Below, piece by piece: positions 9,350-17,200 of a stretch of DNA of 40,631 nucleotides. Origin of the DNA: Coriobacteriales bacterium (GTDB taxonomy: Bacteria > Actinomycetota > Coriobacteriia > Coriobacteriales > UBA8131); contig JAISGJ010000142.1 in the NCBI GenBank assembly GCA_031263105.1, positions 1 to 40,631 on the forward strand, in the 5' to 3' direction. How positions within the stretch are numbered: the first letter of the stretch is position 1; each line of letters begins with the position of its first letter. The position numbers and the translations under genes were made by a program. Below the pieces are notes generated by a model. It was not told where the DNA came from. It made no database searches and was given only the letters and a program-made list of their open reading frames with translations.

Positions 9350-9782
9350 CCGGGTACTCTGCGTCGAACTCGGCGAGCTCGTCGGCCCCGTCCGTGCCGC
9401 CCGCGCTGCGCTGCACGGCGAGCAGGTGCCTCTGGATGTTCTGGTACACCCGCACGAGCTCGCCGTAGCGCCTCATGTCCGGCTCGGCGTCGGCGCGTAT
9501 CTCGTCGAGGCGCACGGCGACGAAGGCCGCGTTCTCCACGAGGTCGGCCACCCCCTCGCGCGTCTCCCTGTCGACGCGGGACAGCATCGCCTCCAGGGCT
9601 CTCCGCTTGGCCCCTACGCGCCTCGACTCCGCCGCCTTGGCGGCCCACGCCGCGCGCTCCCCGGCGCTTCGGTGCCCCTTCCCCCCGTCCTTGCCGCGTC
9701 CGCGCCCCCCGTTCCTCCCTGCCTCGACCGAAGGGCCGGGACGCCCCTCTTTCAGGTCTTTCGCCCCGTGCGCCCCGGTCAT
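9342..9782 (-). CDS. terS: phage terminase small subunit (P27-like)
   Basis: MTGAHGAKDLKEGRPGPSVEAGRNG...GERAAWAAKAAESRRVGAKRRALEAMLSRVDRETREGVADLVENAAFVAVRLDEIRADAEPDMRRYGELVRVYQNIQRHLL; immediately upstream of TerL. Confidence 0.75.
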   Translation of the reverse strand: MTGAHGAKDLKEGRPGPSVEAGRNGGRGRGKDGGKGHRSAGERAAWAAKAAESRRVGAKRRALEAMLSRVDRETREGVADLVENAAFVAVRLDEIRADAEPDMRRYGELVRVYQNIQRHLLAVQRSAGGTDGADELAEFDAEYPDG

Positions 9783-10165
9783 CCCGGCCCCCTTTCCCGG
9801 ATTTTTTTCCGTCGCGCATAAAATTTGAGCTCCAGCGCCGGTGCCACGTGGGCAAACGTTCCCGCGCCGCAGGGGGGGCATACGCCCCCGTCCGCGCCGA
9901 AGGCGACGGGCGCGCGCGCGCAGGCGAGCGCGCCCCCGGGCGCGTGCTGCTCCGCATGGCAGCGGCGGCACAGGAGCTGGAGGTTGTCCCATGAGAGGGT
10001 GACGGACGCGTCGTGGATGTTGTTTGGCGTGAGGCGGCGGACGTGGTGGACGACGTCTGCGGGCGACAGGCACAGCTCGCAGAGGCGGTGCCTGCTTGCG
10101 GCATACGCCTCGCGCGTGCGCCGCCACGCGGCGGACGAGTAGAACTTCTCTGCGAACGGCCTCAT
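9779..10165 (-). CDS. HNH endonuclease (terminase-adjacent)
   Basis: FYSSAAWRRTREAYAASRHRLCELCLSPADVVHHVRRLTPNNIHDASVTLSWDNLQLLCRRCHAEQH, canonical HNH with zinc-ribbon cysteines. Confidence 0.93.
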   Translation of the reverse strand: MRPFAEKFYSSAAWRRTREAYAASRHRLCELCLSPADVVHHVRRLTPNNIHDASVTLSWDNLQLLCRRCHAEQHAPGGALACARAPVAFGADGGVCPPCGAGTFAHVAPALELKFYARRKKIRERGPG

Positions 10166-10187
10166 GCCCGGGATTGTACCGGGGACG

Positions 10188-10592
10188 TTAACGCAGGTCA
10201 GGCCCCCTTCGCGCCGCCGACGCCTGCGCGGAGAGCGAGCGTTCCCTGCGGCGCAGCCCCGCCACCAGCAGCGCCTCCTCGGCCTGCGCTATGCGGCGCC
10301 TGAGATGGCACGCCTCGCACAGCTCCCGGGCCGCCGCCTCCCTGGACGCAGTGTGGACAGGAGCGTTCCCGCACTCGACGCACAGGCCGGGCGCTGCGGG
10401 CGGGCGCGTCGACAGCGATATTGCGCGGCGGGAGGCGAAGGCCTTGACGGCGCCCACGGAGACCCCGAGGCGTGCCGCCAGCGCCCTCGCCCCGTCCCGC
10501 GCGTGCTTCCTGACGTAGGTCTCCTCCGCCTCGCTCCACCTGTGTTTTTTAACGGTTCGGTTACAAATAGGGCGTTTGTAACTTAGTTGCAT
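10188..10592 (-). CDS. putative HTH/zinc-ribbon DNA-binding phage protein
   Basis: MQLSYKRPICNRTVKKHRWSEAEETYVRKHARDGARALAARLGVSVGAVKAFASRRAISL...LCVECGNAPVHTASREAAARELCEACHLRRR. Confidence 0.65.
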   Translation of the reverse strand: MQLSYKRPICNRTVKKHRWSEAEETYVRKHARDGARALAARLGVSVGAVKAFASRRAISLSTRPPAAPGLCVECGNAPVHTASREAAARELCEACHLRRRIAQAEEALLVAGLRRRERSLSAQASAARRGPDLR

Positions 10593-10603
10593 GGCCGCGC
10601 CCC

Positions 10604-10834
10604 TTAGAGGACGAGGAGGAGGAGGAGGAGCGGCACCAGGAGGAACGGGAGCAGGACGACGCCGACGGCGATCAGCACGCCCGCGACGATCGCCGCCCAC
10701 AGGGACACGTTCACGAGCGACAGGGCCACCACCTTCGCCCACGCCCACGACGCCTCAAGGAGCACGCGCAGCCGCCCCTTGGCCTTGGCCGCGCCTCCGT
10801 CCGGCCTCGCACCGTCGCCCTCAGCCGCATCCAT
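10604..10834 (-). CDS. small membrane protein
   Basis: MDAAEGDGARPDGGAAKAKGRLRVLLEASWAWAKVVALSLVNVSLWAAIVAGVLIAVGVVLLPFLLVPLLLLLLVL, two hydrophobic helices. Confidence 0.6.
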   Translation of the reverse strand: MDAAEGDGARPDGGAAKAKGRLRVLLEASWAWAKVVALSLVNVSLWAAIVAGVLIAVGVVLLPFLLVPLLLLLLVL

Positions 10835-10913
10835 CCCTCTCACCGCCTTTCCTCGATGCCTCGGATGATAGCGTATCCCCGCCCTTGGGTAAACCCCTCC
10901 GCCCGTCGCACCG

Positions 10914-11468
10914 TCACCGCCCGTCCCGCCCCTCGCCCCGCAGCGCGTCAAGGTCGCCCGAGTGCATATCCGCCACCCTGATTGGTTCCCAGTCCTCGCA
11001 TCCGCTGTACGCCAACTGCGTGGGAGCCCTCCGCTTCAGGCAGCGCGGCTCCCAGTTGTCGTGGCCCAAATGCCAGTGCTCGCAGAACCAGCCGCAGTCG
11101 CCGCACACTCTGTCCTCGTCCTCGCTCATGCCCGAGTGGTCGCCCTCCGTCCCCGGCCCGTACACGACCGGCACCCCGTACAGCAGCGCCGCCATGTGCT
11201 CGACGCGGCAGCCGTCGGCGGACTCCCACCCGCCGAGGAACACGGCCACGTCGGCCCTGCTCATCACCTGGATCGAGTGGCCGAGGTAGTACAGCGCCCT
11301 CCCGTCGCCGTTGTCGGCGAACTCCGTGCAGATGCTGTCGACGGCCTCGTAGCCCCATGTCTCCCTGACGTGCTCGGCGTGCGCCGCCCACTGCGCCCGC
11401 ACCTCGTCATAGCTCGCCCCCCGCATCGGGAACGACAGGAACGCCCGCTTGCCGGTCCTCTCTGTCAT
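10914..11468 (-). CDS. DUF4406-like (nucleoside deoxyribosyltransferase-like fold) phage protein with C-terminal Cys/His-rich extension
   Basis: MTERTGKRAFLSFPMRGASYDEVRAQWAAHAEHVRETWGYEAVDSICTE...ALYYLGHSIQVMSRADVAVFLGGWESADGCRVEHMAALLYGVPVVYGPG...CGDCGWFCEHWHLGH. Confidence 0.75.
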   Translation of the reverse strand: MTERTGKRAFLSFPMRGASYDEVRAQWAAHAEHVRETWGYEAVDSICTEFADNGDGRALYYLGHSIQVMSRADVAVFLGGWESADGCRVEHMAALLYGVPVVYGPGTEGDHSGMSEDEDRVCGDCGWFCEHWHLGHDNWEPRCLKRRAPTQLAYSGCEDWEPIRVADMHSGDLDALRGEGRDGR

Positions 11469-11518
11469 CGCTGTCTCCTCTCTCGTCGTCTCCCCGGTCA
11501 TGCCCGTCTCCTCTCGCC

Positions 11519-12034
11519 TCACAGCGCCATCGCCTCCTGCACGTGCTCACGTCGCCTCGACACCCCGGCCATGAGGCACAGCCAGTGCGTCGTGCCCTTG
11601 CGCCCGGAGCGCGTCCCGAACAGCGGCTCCCACTCGATGGCGGCGAGCAGCTGCGGGAGCGTCACGTGGCACTCCGACCACTTGACGACGAGCACGCCCT
11701 CGTGCCTGAGCACCCTCATGCACTCCCTCACGCCCCGCCTCACCTCGTCCTCCCACCTCTCGGGCAGCACCCCGTACTTGGCCCGGAGGTACCCCGAGCC
11801 CGCCCGCAGCAGGTGCGGCGGGTCGAACACCGCGAGCGCGAACGCGCCGTCCTCGAAGGGCAACGTCTTGAAGTCGCACACCACGTCCGGGGCGACGGAG
11901 ACCTCGCGCTCGACGCCCCTGTCCATGACGCGCCACGTGCCCTCCCGCGCGTCGCAGTAGACGGCGTGGGGGTTGCGCTTGTCGAACCACATCATGCGCG
12001 ACCCGCAGCAGGCGTCCAGCACCGGCGCGGTCAC
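11519..12034 (-). CDS. phage class I SAM-dependent methyltransferase
   Basis: GTG start; VTAPVLDACCGSRMMWFDKRNPHAVYCDAREGTW...LPFEDGAFALAVFDPPHLLRAGSGYLRAKYGVL...VLRHEGVLVVKWSE. Confidence 0.85.
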   Translation of the reverse strand: MTAPVLDACCGSRMMWFDKRNPHAVYCDAREGTWRVMDRGVEREVSVAPDVVCDFKTLPFEDGAFALAVFDPPHLLRAGSGYLRAKYGVLPERWEDEVRRGVRECMRVLRHEGVLVVKWSECHVTLPQLLAAIEWEPLFGTRSGRKGTTHWLCLMAGVSRRREHVQEAMAL

Positions 12035-12486
12035 GACGGCACCCCCGCCAGCGCCCGGGCCCGCCTGAAGACCTCGCGGACGGTCTCGGACGCGTGCGAC
12101 GGCGACCTTGGCTCCCACTCGCCGAGGCCAGCGACGAACCCCTCCAGGGCCTCCCAGGAGTCGGGCGCGGACGGGGTGCGCAGGACGCAGGCGCGGACGG
12201 TCGCGGGGAACCCCCCGAAGGAGACCCAGCACCAGTTCCCGCACACCGCAAGCAGGGTGCCGCGCCCGCCCTCGCCCCCGTCGCCGTGCTCCACCGCGTC
12301 GCCCGGCCTCGCCCCGCTGCCGTCCCCGAGGGCGACGGGGCCGGGGTCGAAGGCGCCCTCCAGCTCGCACTCCCGGGAATCTTCGGCGCACATGTCATAG
12401 CCTCTGCCGACGTCGTTGTGCACCTCTGCGGCCGTCTTCCTGTCGATCCATTCGTCGACCCTGTCCCTGTCCAGATAGCCCGCCAT
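12031..12486 (-). CDS. hypothetical phage protein
   Basis: MAGYLDRDRVDEWIDRKTAAEVHNDVGRGYDMCAEDSRECELEGAFDPG...; 4-nt start/stop overlap with 11519..12034. Confidence 0.6.
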   Translation of the reverse strand: MAGYLDRDRVDEWIDRKTAAEVHNDVGRGYDMCAEDSRECELEGAFDPGPVALGDGSGARPGDAVEHGDGGEGGRGTLLAVCGNWCWVSFGGFPATVRACVLRTPSAPDSWEALEGFVAGLGEWEPRSPSHASETVREVFRRARALAGVPS

Positions 12487-12487
12487 G

Positions 12488-12994
12488 TCACTCTCCCGTC
12501 TCGTCGTCGGTCGCGTCGTCCGGAAGCCCCAGGTCGCCCGCCCTGTGCGACTGGCGCGCGTAGGGCAGCAGCGCCCCGCGCAGCCCGTCGAAGCGCGGGT
12601 CGTCGCACTCGAGCGCCCAGACGTGCGCCGAGAGCTGCGCCGCGAACCCGAACGACACCTTGGCGCCCCTGGAGCCGCACCACAGCGGCCAGGACGAGTA
12701 GTCGAGGTCGGCCCGGCTCAGGTCGGCTTCGCTCAGGTCGGCTTCGCGCAGGTCGGCCCCGCTCAGGTCGGCTTCGCGCAGGACGGCGCGGCTCAGGTCG
12801 GCTTCGCGCAGGTCGGCCCCGCTCAGGTCGGCCCGGCGCAGGACGGCCCGGCGCAGGTCGGCCCGGCGCAGGTCGGCTTCGCGCAGGTCGGCGCGGCTCA
12901 GGTCGGCGCGCTCGCCCTCCTCGCCGCCGGTCCCGAGCCACAGCGCGTGGGCGGCGAGCGCGCCGCGCAGGGCGCCGGGGGTGTGCCCGGTCAT
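12488..12994 (-). CDS. pentapeptide repeat protein
   Basis: ADLSR ADLRE ADLRR ADLRR AVLRR ADLSG ADLRE ADLSR AVLRE ADLSG ADLRE ADLSE ADLSR ADLDY: 14 consecutive A(D/V)LXX units; alternative start at 13051. Confidence 0.92.
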   Translation of the reverse strand: MTGHTPGALRGALAAHALWLGTGGEEGERADLSRADLREADLRRADLRRAVLRRADLSGADLREADLSRAVLREADLSGADLREADLSEADLSRADLDYSSWPLWCGSRGAKVSFGFAAQLSAHVWALECDDPRFDGLRGALLPYARQSHRAGDLGLPDDATDDETGE

Positions 12995-13124
12995 GTCGTC
13001 AACCTCGTTTCCTGCCGCGCCCTCATCGCCGTCTCCTCTCCTGATGGGCAAAAACCCGTAATTACACCTTTAAGGAACGCGACGCCGCCTGCCTGCGGGA
13101 ACGCGCCGGGCGTTTCCGCGCCCC

Positions 13125-13727
13125 TCATGGCCCCTCCCCGCCCCTCGCGCCGCCCTTCCGCGCCGCATCGGCCCGCCGCCCGGCCGCCGCCGCCGCGACC
13201 GCCAGGGCCGCGCACGCCCTGCCCGCCTCGCCCGCCCCGTGCAGGCCGAGCTTGGCCATGGCCGCGTGCTCGGCCCCGGTCGTCAGCATGAGGTTGCCCA
13301 GCGCGACGTTGGACCTGTCGCCGTCCTTGAACACGACGTTGCAGCCCTCCGGGACGGGGCCGTTGGCCTCCTCCCACACGAGGCGGTGCGCCTGGCGCCA
13401 GCCGAGGCGCGACAGCCCCGGCCCCTCGGAGGCCGCGACCTTGCGCCACAGGTAGCCGTCCCGCCGCGCCTCGGAGCCGAGCGGGAGGCTGTTGTGCGGG
13501 ACGTTCCCGGCCCTGAAGCGCCCCCGGTTCGCCGGGCTCCCCGGTGGCGCGCCCCTGACGCCGGACAGGACGCGCCAGCGGGCGGCGAAGTCCTTGACCT
13601 GCGCCGGCGTGATCGGCCTCCCGAACCTCTCCTCGAAGGCGGCGCAGACCTCGGCCCTCCAGCGCCCGGGGATCGCCCCGCGCAGGAAGGCGCGCTCCTC
13701 CTCCGTCCACCTGCGGGCGCGGCTCAC
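13125..13727 (-). CDS. HNH homing-type endonuclease with N-terminal SANT/HTH-like region
   Basis: MSRARRWTEEERAFLRGAIPGRWRAEVCAAFEERFGRPITPAQVKDFAARW...GRFRAGNVPHNSLPLGSE...AHRLVWEEANGPVPEGCNVVFKDGDRSNVALGNLMLTT. Confidence 0.85.
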   Translation of the reverse strand: MSRARRWTEEERAFLRGAIPGRWRAEVCAAFEERFGRPITPAQVKDFAARWRVLSGVRGAPPGSPANRGRFRAGNVPHNSLPLGSEARRDGYLWRKVAASEGPGLSRLGWRQAHRLVWEEANGPVPEGCNVVFKDGDRSNVALGNLMLTTGAEHAAMAKLGLHGAGEAGRACAALAVAAAAAGRRADAARKGGARGGEGP

Positions 13728-13966
13728 CTGCCGCCCCCGTCCAGCATCGGCGGCAGGGCGAGGTCGGCCCCCAGCGCCTCGTCCTTGAGCCTCGTCGCCG
13801 CAAGGGCGAGGTTGCCGTTGGCGATCACCTGCGACGCGACCCCCGTCACCGCCCTGGCGCGGCGTATCTCGGCGTCGAGCTCCTCGCCCTCCAGCGACTC
13901 GTCGTTGATCCTCTCCAGCGCCTCGAACAGGTGGTTGTTGAGGTCGCCCAGCGTGTTCCTCGTCAT
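13724..13966 (-). CDS. conserved small phage protein
   Basis: MTRNTLGDLNNHLFEALERINDESLEGEELDAEIRRARAVTGVASQVIANGNLALAATRLKDE... Confidence 0.7.
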   Translation of the reverse strand: MTRNTLGDLNNHLFEALERINDESLEGEELDAEIRRARAVTGVASQVIANGNLALAATRLKDEALGADLALPPMLDGGGR

Positions 13967-14178
13967 CTCCCGTCCTTCCTTTCGCACGTTCCCCGCCCTC
14001 GCCCCGCGAGGGGCCTCATCATATCGGCGGTCGTGTTGCGAAACACAGAGCCGCACAGGAGCGTCCAGCCGCCCGGCACGGCCCTCGTCACCACGCCCGC
14101 CTCCCAGCGCCCCCGAGGGCGGCGCTGCACCTCCACGGCGTCGCCCGGCGCGTAGGCCGGCGCACGTCCCATGCCCAT
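13963..14178 (-). CDS. hypothetical phage protein
   Basis: MGMGRAPAYAPGDAVEVQRRPRGRWEAGVVTRAVPGGWTLLCGSVFRNTTADMMRPLAGRGRGTCERKDGR; operon overlaps on both sides. Confidence 0.55.
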   Translation of the reverse strand: MGMGRAPAYAPGDAVEVQRRPRGRWEAGVVTRAVPGGWTLLCGSVFRNTTADMMRPLAGRGRGTCERKDGR

Positions 14179-14900
14179 CACCCGGCCTTGCCGCGCAGGC
14201 GGGCGATGAGCGTGCCGAGGCCCTGCGGGGCGCCCGCGCGCGCGCCGTCGTCCGGTGCGCCGTCGCAGAGGACGGCGCTGTCCTGTGCTGTGCCGGGCGC
14301 GGCCCGTGGAGAACCCGCCCCGCACTGTCCCGAGAAAGAAAGACTCATAGGTGAGTCTTTCTCTTCCTTCTTTCCTTCTTTGGCATGAGCACTCACTGAG
14401 GACTCACTGAGCGCCCCCCGGGCGCCGGGGTTTTCCACAGGCGGCGGGGACGCCTTCCCGCCGTCGGCCATTATGCCGTCCGAAGGATGCTCACTGAGTG
14501 CTCCGTGAGTGCCCGGTGAGTCCTCACGGAGCCTGTCCGCGAGCCTCCTGAACCCGCCGGGCAGCCTCTTCCCCGGCGTGCCGCTCCTCTTGCCCGAGGG
14601 GCGGTTGACCTTCTGGTAGTTCAGGAACTTCGGGATGACCCCGAGGACGCCGTCCGGGGAGTCGTGCGCGACGATGCAGCCGACGGCCTCCAGCTCGGCG
14701 AGGTGCGCGGCGACGTCGGCGGCCGTCACGTCGTCGCCGTCGAAGTACAGCGCGCGGCGCATCCTCCCCGGCTGCGCCTTGAACACGCCCACGTCGTCGG
14801 ACATCTGCCACAGCCCGACGAACGTCAGCCTTGCGGCGACCGAGACGCGCCCCAGGCTCTCGGACTCCCAGAACTCCTCGCTGACCACCCGCTTCCTCAC
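14178..14900 (-). CDS. putative phage replication initiator / replisome organizer
   Basis: GTG start; VRKRVVSEEFWESESLGRVSVAARLTFVGLWQMSDDVGVFKAQPGRMRRALYFDGDDVTAADVAAHLAELEAVGCIV...IPKFLNYQKVNRPSGKR; iteron-like repeats inside gene. Confidence 0.72.
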   Translation of the reverse strand: MRKRVVSEEFWESESLGRVSVAARLTFVGLWQMSDDVGVFKAQPGRMRRALYFDGDDVTAADVAAHLAELEAVGCIVAHDSPDGVLGVIPKFLNYQKVNRPSGKRSGTPGKRLPGGFRRLADRLREDSPGTHGALSEHPSDGIMADGGKASPPPVENPGARGALSESSVSAHAKEGKKEEKDSPMSLSFSGQCGAGSPRAAPGTAQDSAVLCDGAPDDGARAGAPQGLGTLIARLRGKAG

Positions 14901-15916
14901 GCCTGCCCCCAACCCAGCCGGGACACGGCCTCGGCCTTGCTCCGCTCGTCGGGGTGCAGGTATATGTTGGCGGTCGTGGACACGTTCGAGTGCCCGAGTA
15001 TGTCCGCGATCGTCTTTATGTCGACGCCCTCCTCCAGAAGCAGGGTCCCGCAGGTGTGCCTGAGGCCGTGGAAGCTCAGCTCCGGGTGCCCGCAGGCGGC
15101 GATGAACCGCTTGAACCACACGCCGTAGCCGCGCTTGCAGGGGACGTCGGCGCGCGTCCTGCCCCCGGGTATCAGCCAGCCCTCCGGCGCGAGCCTCTCC
15201 AGCAGCGCGGCGTGCTCGGGCGGCAGCGGCACGGAGCGCCGCGAGGCCCTGCTCTTGGTCGGCCCCGCGTCGGTCACCCAGCCCGTTCCCCCCTTGCCCC
15301 TGTAGGTGCGCACCCCGCGCTCGACGCGGACCGTGCCCCCCTTGAAGTCGAAGTCGGCCCTGCGCACGCCGCAGACCTCGCCGATGCGCAGCCCCGCGAG
15401 CCCCAGCAGGCAGCCCAGGGCGTAGCGGCGGGCGCTCTGCGCGTGGGCGGCGCAGACGGGCCCCTCGGAGCCGTCGAAGGGCGCCTCCGGGTGCTCCGCC
15501 GTGCGGACGGCGGCGGCGAGGACGGCCTCGGCGCCCTCGCGGTCGAGGCACTTGGGGACGCGGGGCGCGTCGTGGTCGCGGCAGCGGGGCATCTTGAAGC
15601 GGTACACGGCGGGGGCCGTGTAGCCGACCGAGGCCCCGTAGCGGTGGATGCTCGCCATCACGAAGGCCGTGCGCCGAAGCGTCGACGTGGCGTAGCCCAC
15701 GGGCTCCCCCCTCCTGCGCTTGCGGTGGCGCTGCTCGGCGACCGCGTATATCCCGCGCTGCAGCGCGGCGTGGCCGACGTCGGCGACGTCCAGCCTCCCC
15801 ATCGCGGGGACGATGCGGCTCCGGACGTCGGCGCGGTACTGGTCGTAGGTGGTCGGGGACACGCTCGGGGCGGCGTGCCCGTCGAGCCACTCGTGGGCGA
15901 GCTCGGCGAAGGTCAT
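14897..15916 (-). CDS. phage tyrosine recombinase/integrase
   Basis: MTFAELAHEWLDGHAAPSVSPTTYDQYRADVRSRIVPAMG...LAGLRIGEVCGVRRADFDF...LSFHGLRHTCGTLLLEEGVDIKTIADILGHSNVSTTANIYLH (catalytic R...HxxR...H...Y). Confidence 0.95.
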   Translation of the reverse strand: MTFAELAHEWLDGHAAPSVSPTTYDQYRADVRSRIVPAMGRLDVADVGHAALQRGIYAVAEQRHRKRRRGEPVGYATSTLRRTAFVMASIHRYGASVGYTAPAVYRFKMPRCRDHDAPRVPKCLDREGAEAVLAAAVRTAEHPEAPFDGSEGPVCAAHAQSARRYALGCLLGLAGLRIGEVCGVRRADFDFKGGTVRVERGVRTYRGKGGTGWVTDAGPTKSRASRRSVPLPPEHAALLERLAPEGWLIPGGRTRADVPCKRGYGVWFKRFIAACGHPELSFHGLRHTCGTLLLEEGVDIKTIADILGHSNVSTTANIYLHPDERSKAEAVSRLGWGQA

Positions 15917-16425
15917 TGCCAGTCCCCCCTCCCCAGCCACTGCCCGGCCCTCTGCGGCCAGTGCCTCGCGGTGAGGCACCCGGGCGGCACGGGGGGCAGG
16001 AGCAGCATGTCGACCGCCGAGCGGCGCACGTGGAGCTTGCGCCTGAGCGCGGGGTACAGCGCCCGGAGGTAGCGGGCCAGCGCGGGCCAGAGGTTGTGGT
16101 CGAGGAGGAACATGGCGGAGGACGCGGGGCTCCAGCCCATGCGCACCATGAGGGAGCGGACGTCGCCGCGCCAGATGCCGGGCACGGAGGGGTCGTCCAG
16201 CGCCCTGTGGAGCACGTCGGCCAGTATGCGGAAGCGGCCGGGGTCGGACACGATCCACCTGTGGGCGGCGTCCACGTAGATGCGGGCCTGCGCGGTGCCG
16301 GGCCCGGCGGCGAGGAGCTCGTCGATCGTCATCTGGCCGGGCGGCGGCCCCTGCGGGGGCGCCGCCGCCCTCGCGGCGCCGCCCGCCCTGTGCGCGTCCG
16401 GGCGGCGCGGGCCCCGCCGGCTCAT
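15913..16425 (-). CDS. hypothetical phage protein
   Basis: MSRRGPRRPDAHRAGG...MTIDELLAAGPGTAQARIYVDAAHRWIVSDPGRFRILADVLHRALDDPSVPGIWRGDVRSLMVRMGW... Confidence 0.6.
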   Translation of the reverse strand: MSRRGPRRPDAHRAGGAARAAAPPQGPPPGQMTIDELLAAGPGTAQARIYVDAAHRWIVSDPGRFRILADVLHRALDDPSVPGIWRGDVRSLMVRMGWSPASSAMFLLDHNLWPALARYLRALYPALRRKLHVRRSAVDMLLLPPVPPGCLTARHWPQRAGQWLGRGDWQ

Positions 16426-16739
16426 GACGCGGCCCCCGGGCCGGGGACGCCCGCGACCCACTCGGGGACGGGCCGGCGGCACTCGCCGTCGCCGCAGGGC
16501 CCCGCGACGTAGACCGCGACGCCGTCCGGGCTCCCGGGCGCCGGCTCGACGACCGCGACGGAGGCGACGGGCGTGAGCATCGCGGTGCTGCGCGCCGCCC
16601 GCGCCGCCTCCCCGAGGTCGTCGTAGCCCCCCTCGAGGGCATGGGCGCGCCGCCGGGGCGCGCCGTCCTCGCCCTCCTCGTCGCGCACGACCCATATGCG
16701 CCAGCGCGGCGACCGCGCCGCGCCCTGCCTGTCATCCAT
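16422..16739 (-). CDS. hypothetical phage protein
   Basis: MDDRQGAARSPRWRIWVVRDEEGEDGAPRRRAHALEGGYDDLGEAARAARSTAMLTPVASVAVVEPAPGSPDGVAVYVAG; operon overlap. Confidence 0.55.
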   Translation of the reverse strand: MDDRQGAARSPRWRIWVVRDEEGEDGAPRRRAHALEGGYDDLGEAARAARSTAMLTPVASVAVVEPAPGSPDGVAVYVAGPCGDGECRRPVPEWVAGVPGPGAAS

Positions 16740-16769
16740 CCGGGACTCCTTCCTCTCCGTTTTCGCGCG

Positions 16770-16998
16770 TCACGCCGCCGGGCCGTGCGGCGCCGGGGCC
16801 GGGGCCGCACGGCCCGCCCCTTCCCGCACGGCTGCGACGGGCGGGGCGGACGTGTCCGTCGCCGCCGCTGCAGGGGCCTGGGGCGAGGGGCGGCTCCCGC
16901 AGGCCCCTGCAGCGACGAGGACGGAGGCCGTGAGCAGCGCCAGCGCCCACGCGAGGGCGCGCTCCCGGCGCGAGAGGGGCACGGGGACGCCGCTCACG
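16770..16998 (-). CDS. putative small lipoprotein/membrane protein
   Basis: VSGVPVPLSRRERALAWALALLTASVLVAAGACGSRPSPQAPAAAATDTSAPPVAAV...: one TM segment followed by a lipobox-like AAGAC, Ala/Pro-rich tail. Confidence 0.5.
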
Positions 16999-17200
16999 CC
17001 CGCCGCCCCTCGCGCCGCGCGCCCCGCAGGGCCCTCGCGCGGTCGCGGGCGGCGTGGCGCGTGGCCCGCCTCCACCACTCGCGCTCGTGCGCCGCGCAGC
17101 AGAACACCGTGCGCCTGTCGGCCCCGTCCGTGACGGCGACCGCCCTCCCGCACTCGCGGCAGCCGAACGAGCGCAGGGGCACGGGCGCCGCGTCAGCCAT
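16994..17200 (-). CDS. small zinc-finger-like protein
   Basis: MADAAPVPLRSFGCRECGRAVAVTDGADRRTVFCCAAHEREWWRRATRHAARDRARAL...: CxxC...CCxxH. Confidence 0.6.
   Translation of the reverse strand: MADAAPVPLRSFGCRECGRAVAVTDGADRRTVFCCAAHEREWWRRATRHAARDRARALRGARREGRRA

Noticed and set aside
7844-9994. 716-aa plus-strand ORF
   Set aside because: Antisense to TerL/TerS; low-complexity Arg/Val/Leu composition typical of high-GC shadow ORFs
12700-12915. Possible CRISPR-like array
   Set aside because: Repeats are contiguous 15/30-nt coding units without unique spacers; no cas genes
12485-13291. Plus-strand ORF with AQVGFAQVGP repeats
   Set aside because: Complement of the pentapeptide-repeat DNA; repetitive only because the minus-strand gene is
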